From: Candidatus Eiseniibacteriota bacterium
GTDB taxonomy: Bacteria; Eisenbacteria; RBG-16-71-46; CAIMUX01; WJJG01
Reading direction: 5' to 3'
DNA: 14,402 bases
Assembly: GCA_016867695.1 (NCBI GenBank)
Contig: VGIY01000033.1
Span: forward strand, 1-14,402
Each line of letters begins with the position of its first letter. Positions within the stretch are counted from its first letter, which is position 1. This document shows positions 14,112-14,402 of this stretch, one piece after another. A program made the position numbers and the translations under genes. The notes under the pieces were generated by a model. The model was not told the origin of the DNA. It did no database searches and saw nothing but the letters and a program-made list of their open reading frames with translations.

Positions 14112-14145
14112 CGGGGCGCGCCGGGCTCGCGTCCGGCGCGCCCCG
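14112..14145. terminator. Bidirectional terminator hairpin between convergent genes
   Basis: CGGGGCGCGCCGG (14112-14124) and CCGGCGCGCCCCG (14133-14145) form a perfect 13-bp stem with an 8-base loop. It sits in the 59-base gap between the lipoprotein stop and the stop of the convergent partial gene, so it probably serves both. Confidence 0.6.
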
Positions 14146-14164
14146 AGGCGATGGCGGCGAGGCG

Positions 14165-14401
14165 CTAAGGCCCGACGGCGGGGAAGGCACCCGGCCGCCC
14201 CGCCTCCTGGATGAGCGAACGGATGCCCCGGCCGCCCGCCTGGCGGACGATGCCGAAGCCCTCGGCGCCGGCCACCGCCTGGAAGTCGATGATCGGACGG
14301 TCGTCCGTGCAGGGCGGAACGTCGGTGAGGTAACGAGCCAGGACCTCACCGGAGATCAGGTAGCTGCCCAGCAGGACCTCGGGTGTGCCGAAGTGGAACC
14401 G
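14165..14401 (-). CDS. C-terminal fragment, spermidine-synthase-like protein (partial)
   Basis: The last 78 codons plus a TAG (14165-14167) are seen; the gene runs off the right edge, and base 14402 belongs to the preceding codon. The fragment reads FGTPEVLLGSYLISGEVLA, then PPCTDDRPIIDFQAV, and ends FPAVGP. The TDDRPxxxF motif near the C-terminus is typical of the large spermidine-synthase-like proteins, often fused to membrane segments, in which (N/C)TDDRP-(x)-(E/D)F lies close to the end. The evidence is limited to this motif and its surroundings, so the assignment is tentative. A tail of about 35 residues follows the motif. It converges on the beta-helix lipoprotein and shares its terminator hairpin. 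Confidence 0.5.
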   Translation of the reverse strand, partial: RFHFGTPEVLLGSYLISGEVLARYLTDVPPCTDDRPIIDFQAVAGAEGFGIVRQAGGRGIRSLIQEAGRPGAFPAVGP

Positions 14402-14402
14402 G

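Overview
The window is about 70% G+C, with long open frames on both strands, and looks like a chromosomal segment of a diderm bacterium. No transposase, integrase, phage gene, tRNA, rRNA or CRISPR array is visible. Several features recall uncultured high-GC candidate phyla near the FCB group, such as Eisenbacteria/Krumholzibacteriota-like lineages: secreted proteins ending in TWxxVKGLFR, lipoproteins with Ig-like plus beta-helix architecture, a HEAT-cyclophilin fusion, and many one-off exported proteins. This placement is inference from style and from memory, not a database result.

Layout. (1) A small exported protein on the minus strand (111-806) is divergent from (2) a plus-strand cluster. 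The cluster runs: exported HEAT-repeat/cyclophilin protein (1063-3738), prmA (3735-4778, start overlapping the preceding stop), TPR protein (4844-6340) and HI0933/YhiN-type flavoprotein (6392-7651). The first two are translationally coupled. The others follow at gaps of 65 and 51 bases. (3) Convergent to this, on the minus strand, is an aquaporin Z (7694-8398). Upstream of it lies a 361-base gap with three degenerate ~42-base repeats, then a lipoprotein made of a duplicated four-cysteine domain (8760-10169). (4) A 500-base divergent region, with a TATACT-type -10 box facing each way, separates that lipoprotein from (5) an exported beta-sandwich protein (10670-11296). Next come an RluA-family pseudouridine synthase (11526-12386, probably leaderless) and an Ig-like plus beta-helix lipoprotein (12615-14105). 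(6) A convergent partial gene on the minus strand (14165-14401) has a spermidine-synthase-like C-terminus.

The genes do not form one evident pathway. Two themes run through them. One is housekeeping of the translation apparatus (PrmA, RluA family). The other is the cell envelope: two exported proteins with the same C-terminal tag, two lipoproteins, an exported foldase-like protein and a water channel. The best candidate for something undescribed is that C-terminal tag, carried by two exported proteins at opposite ends of the window and absent from both lipoproteins.
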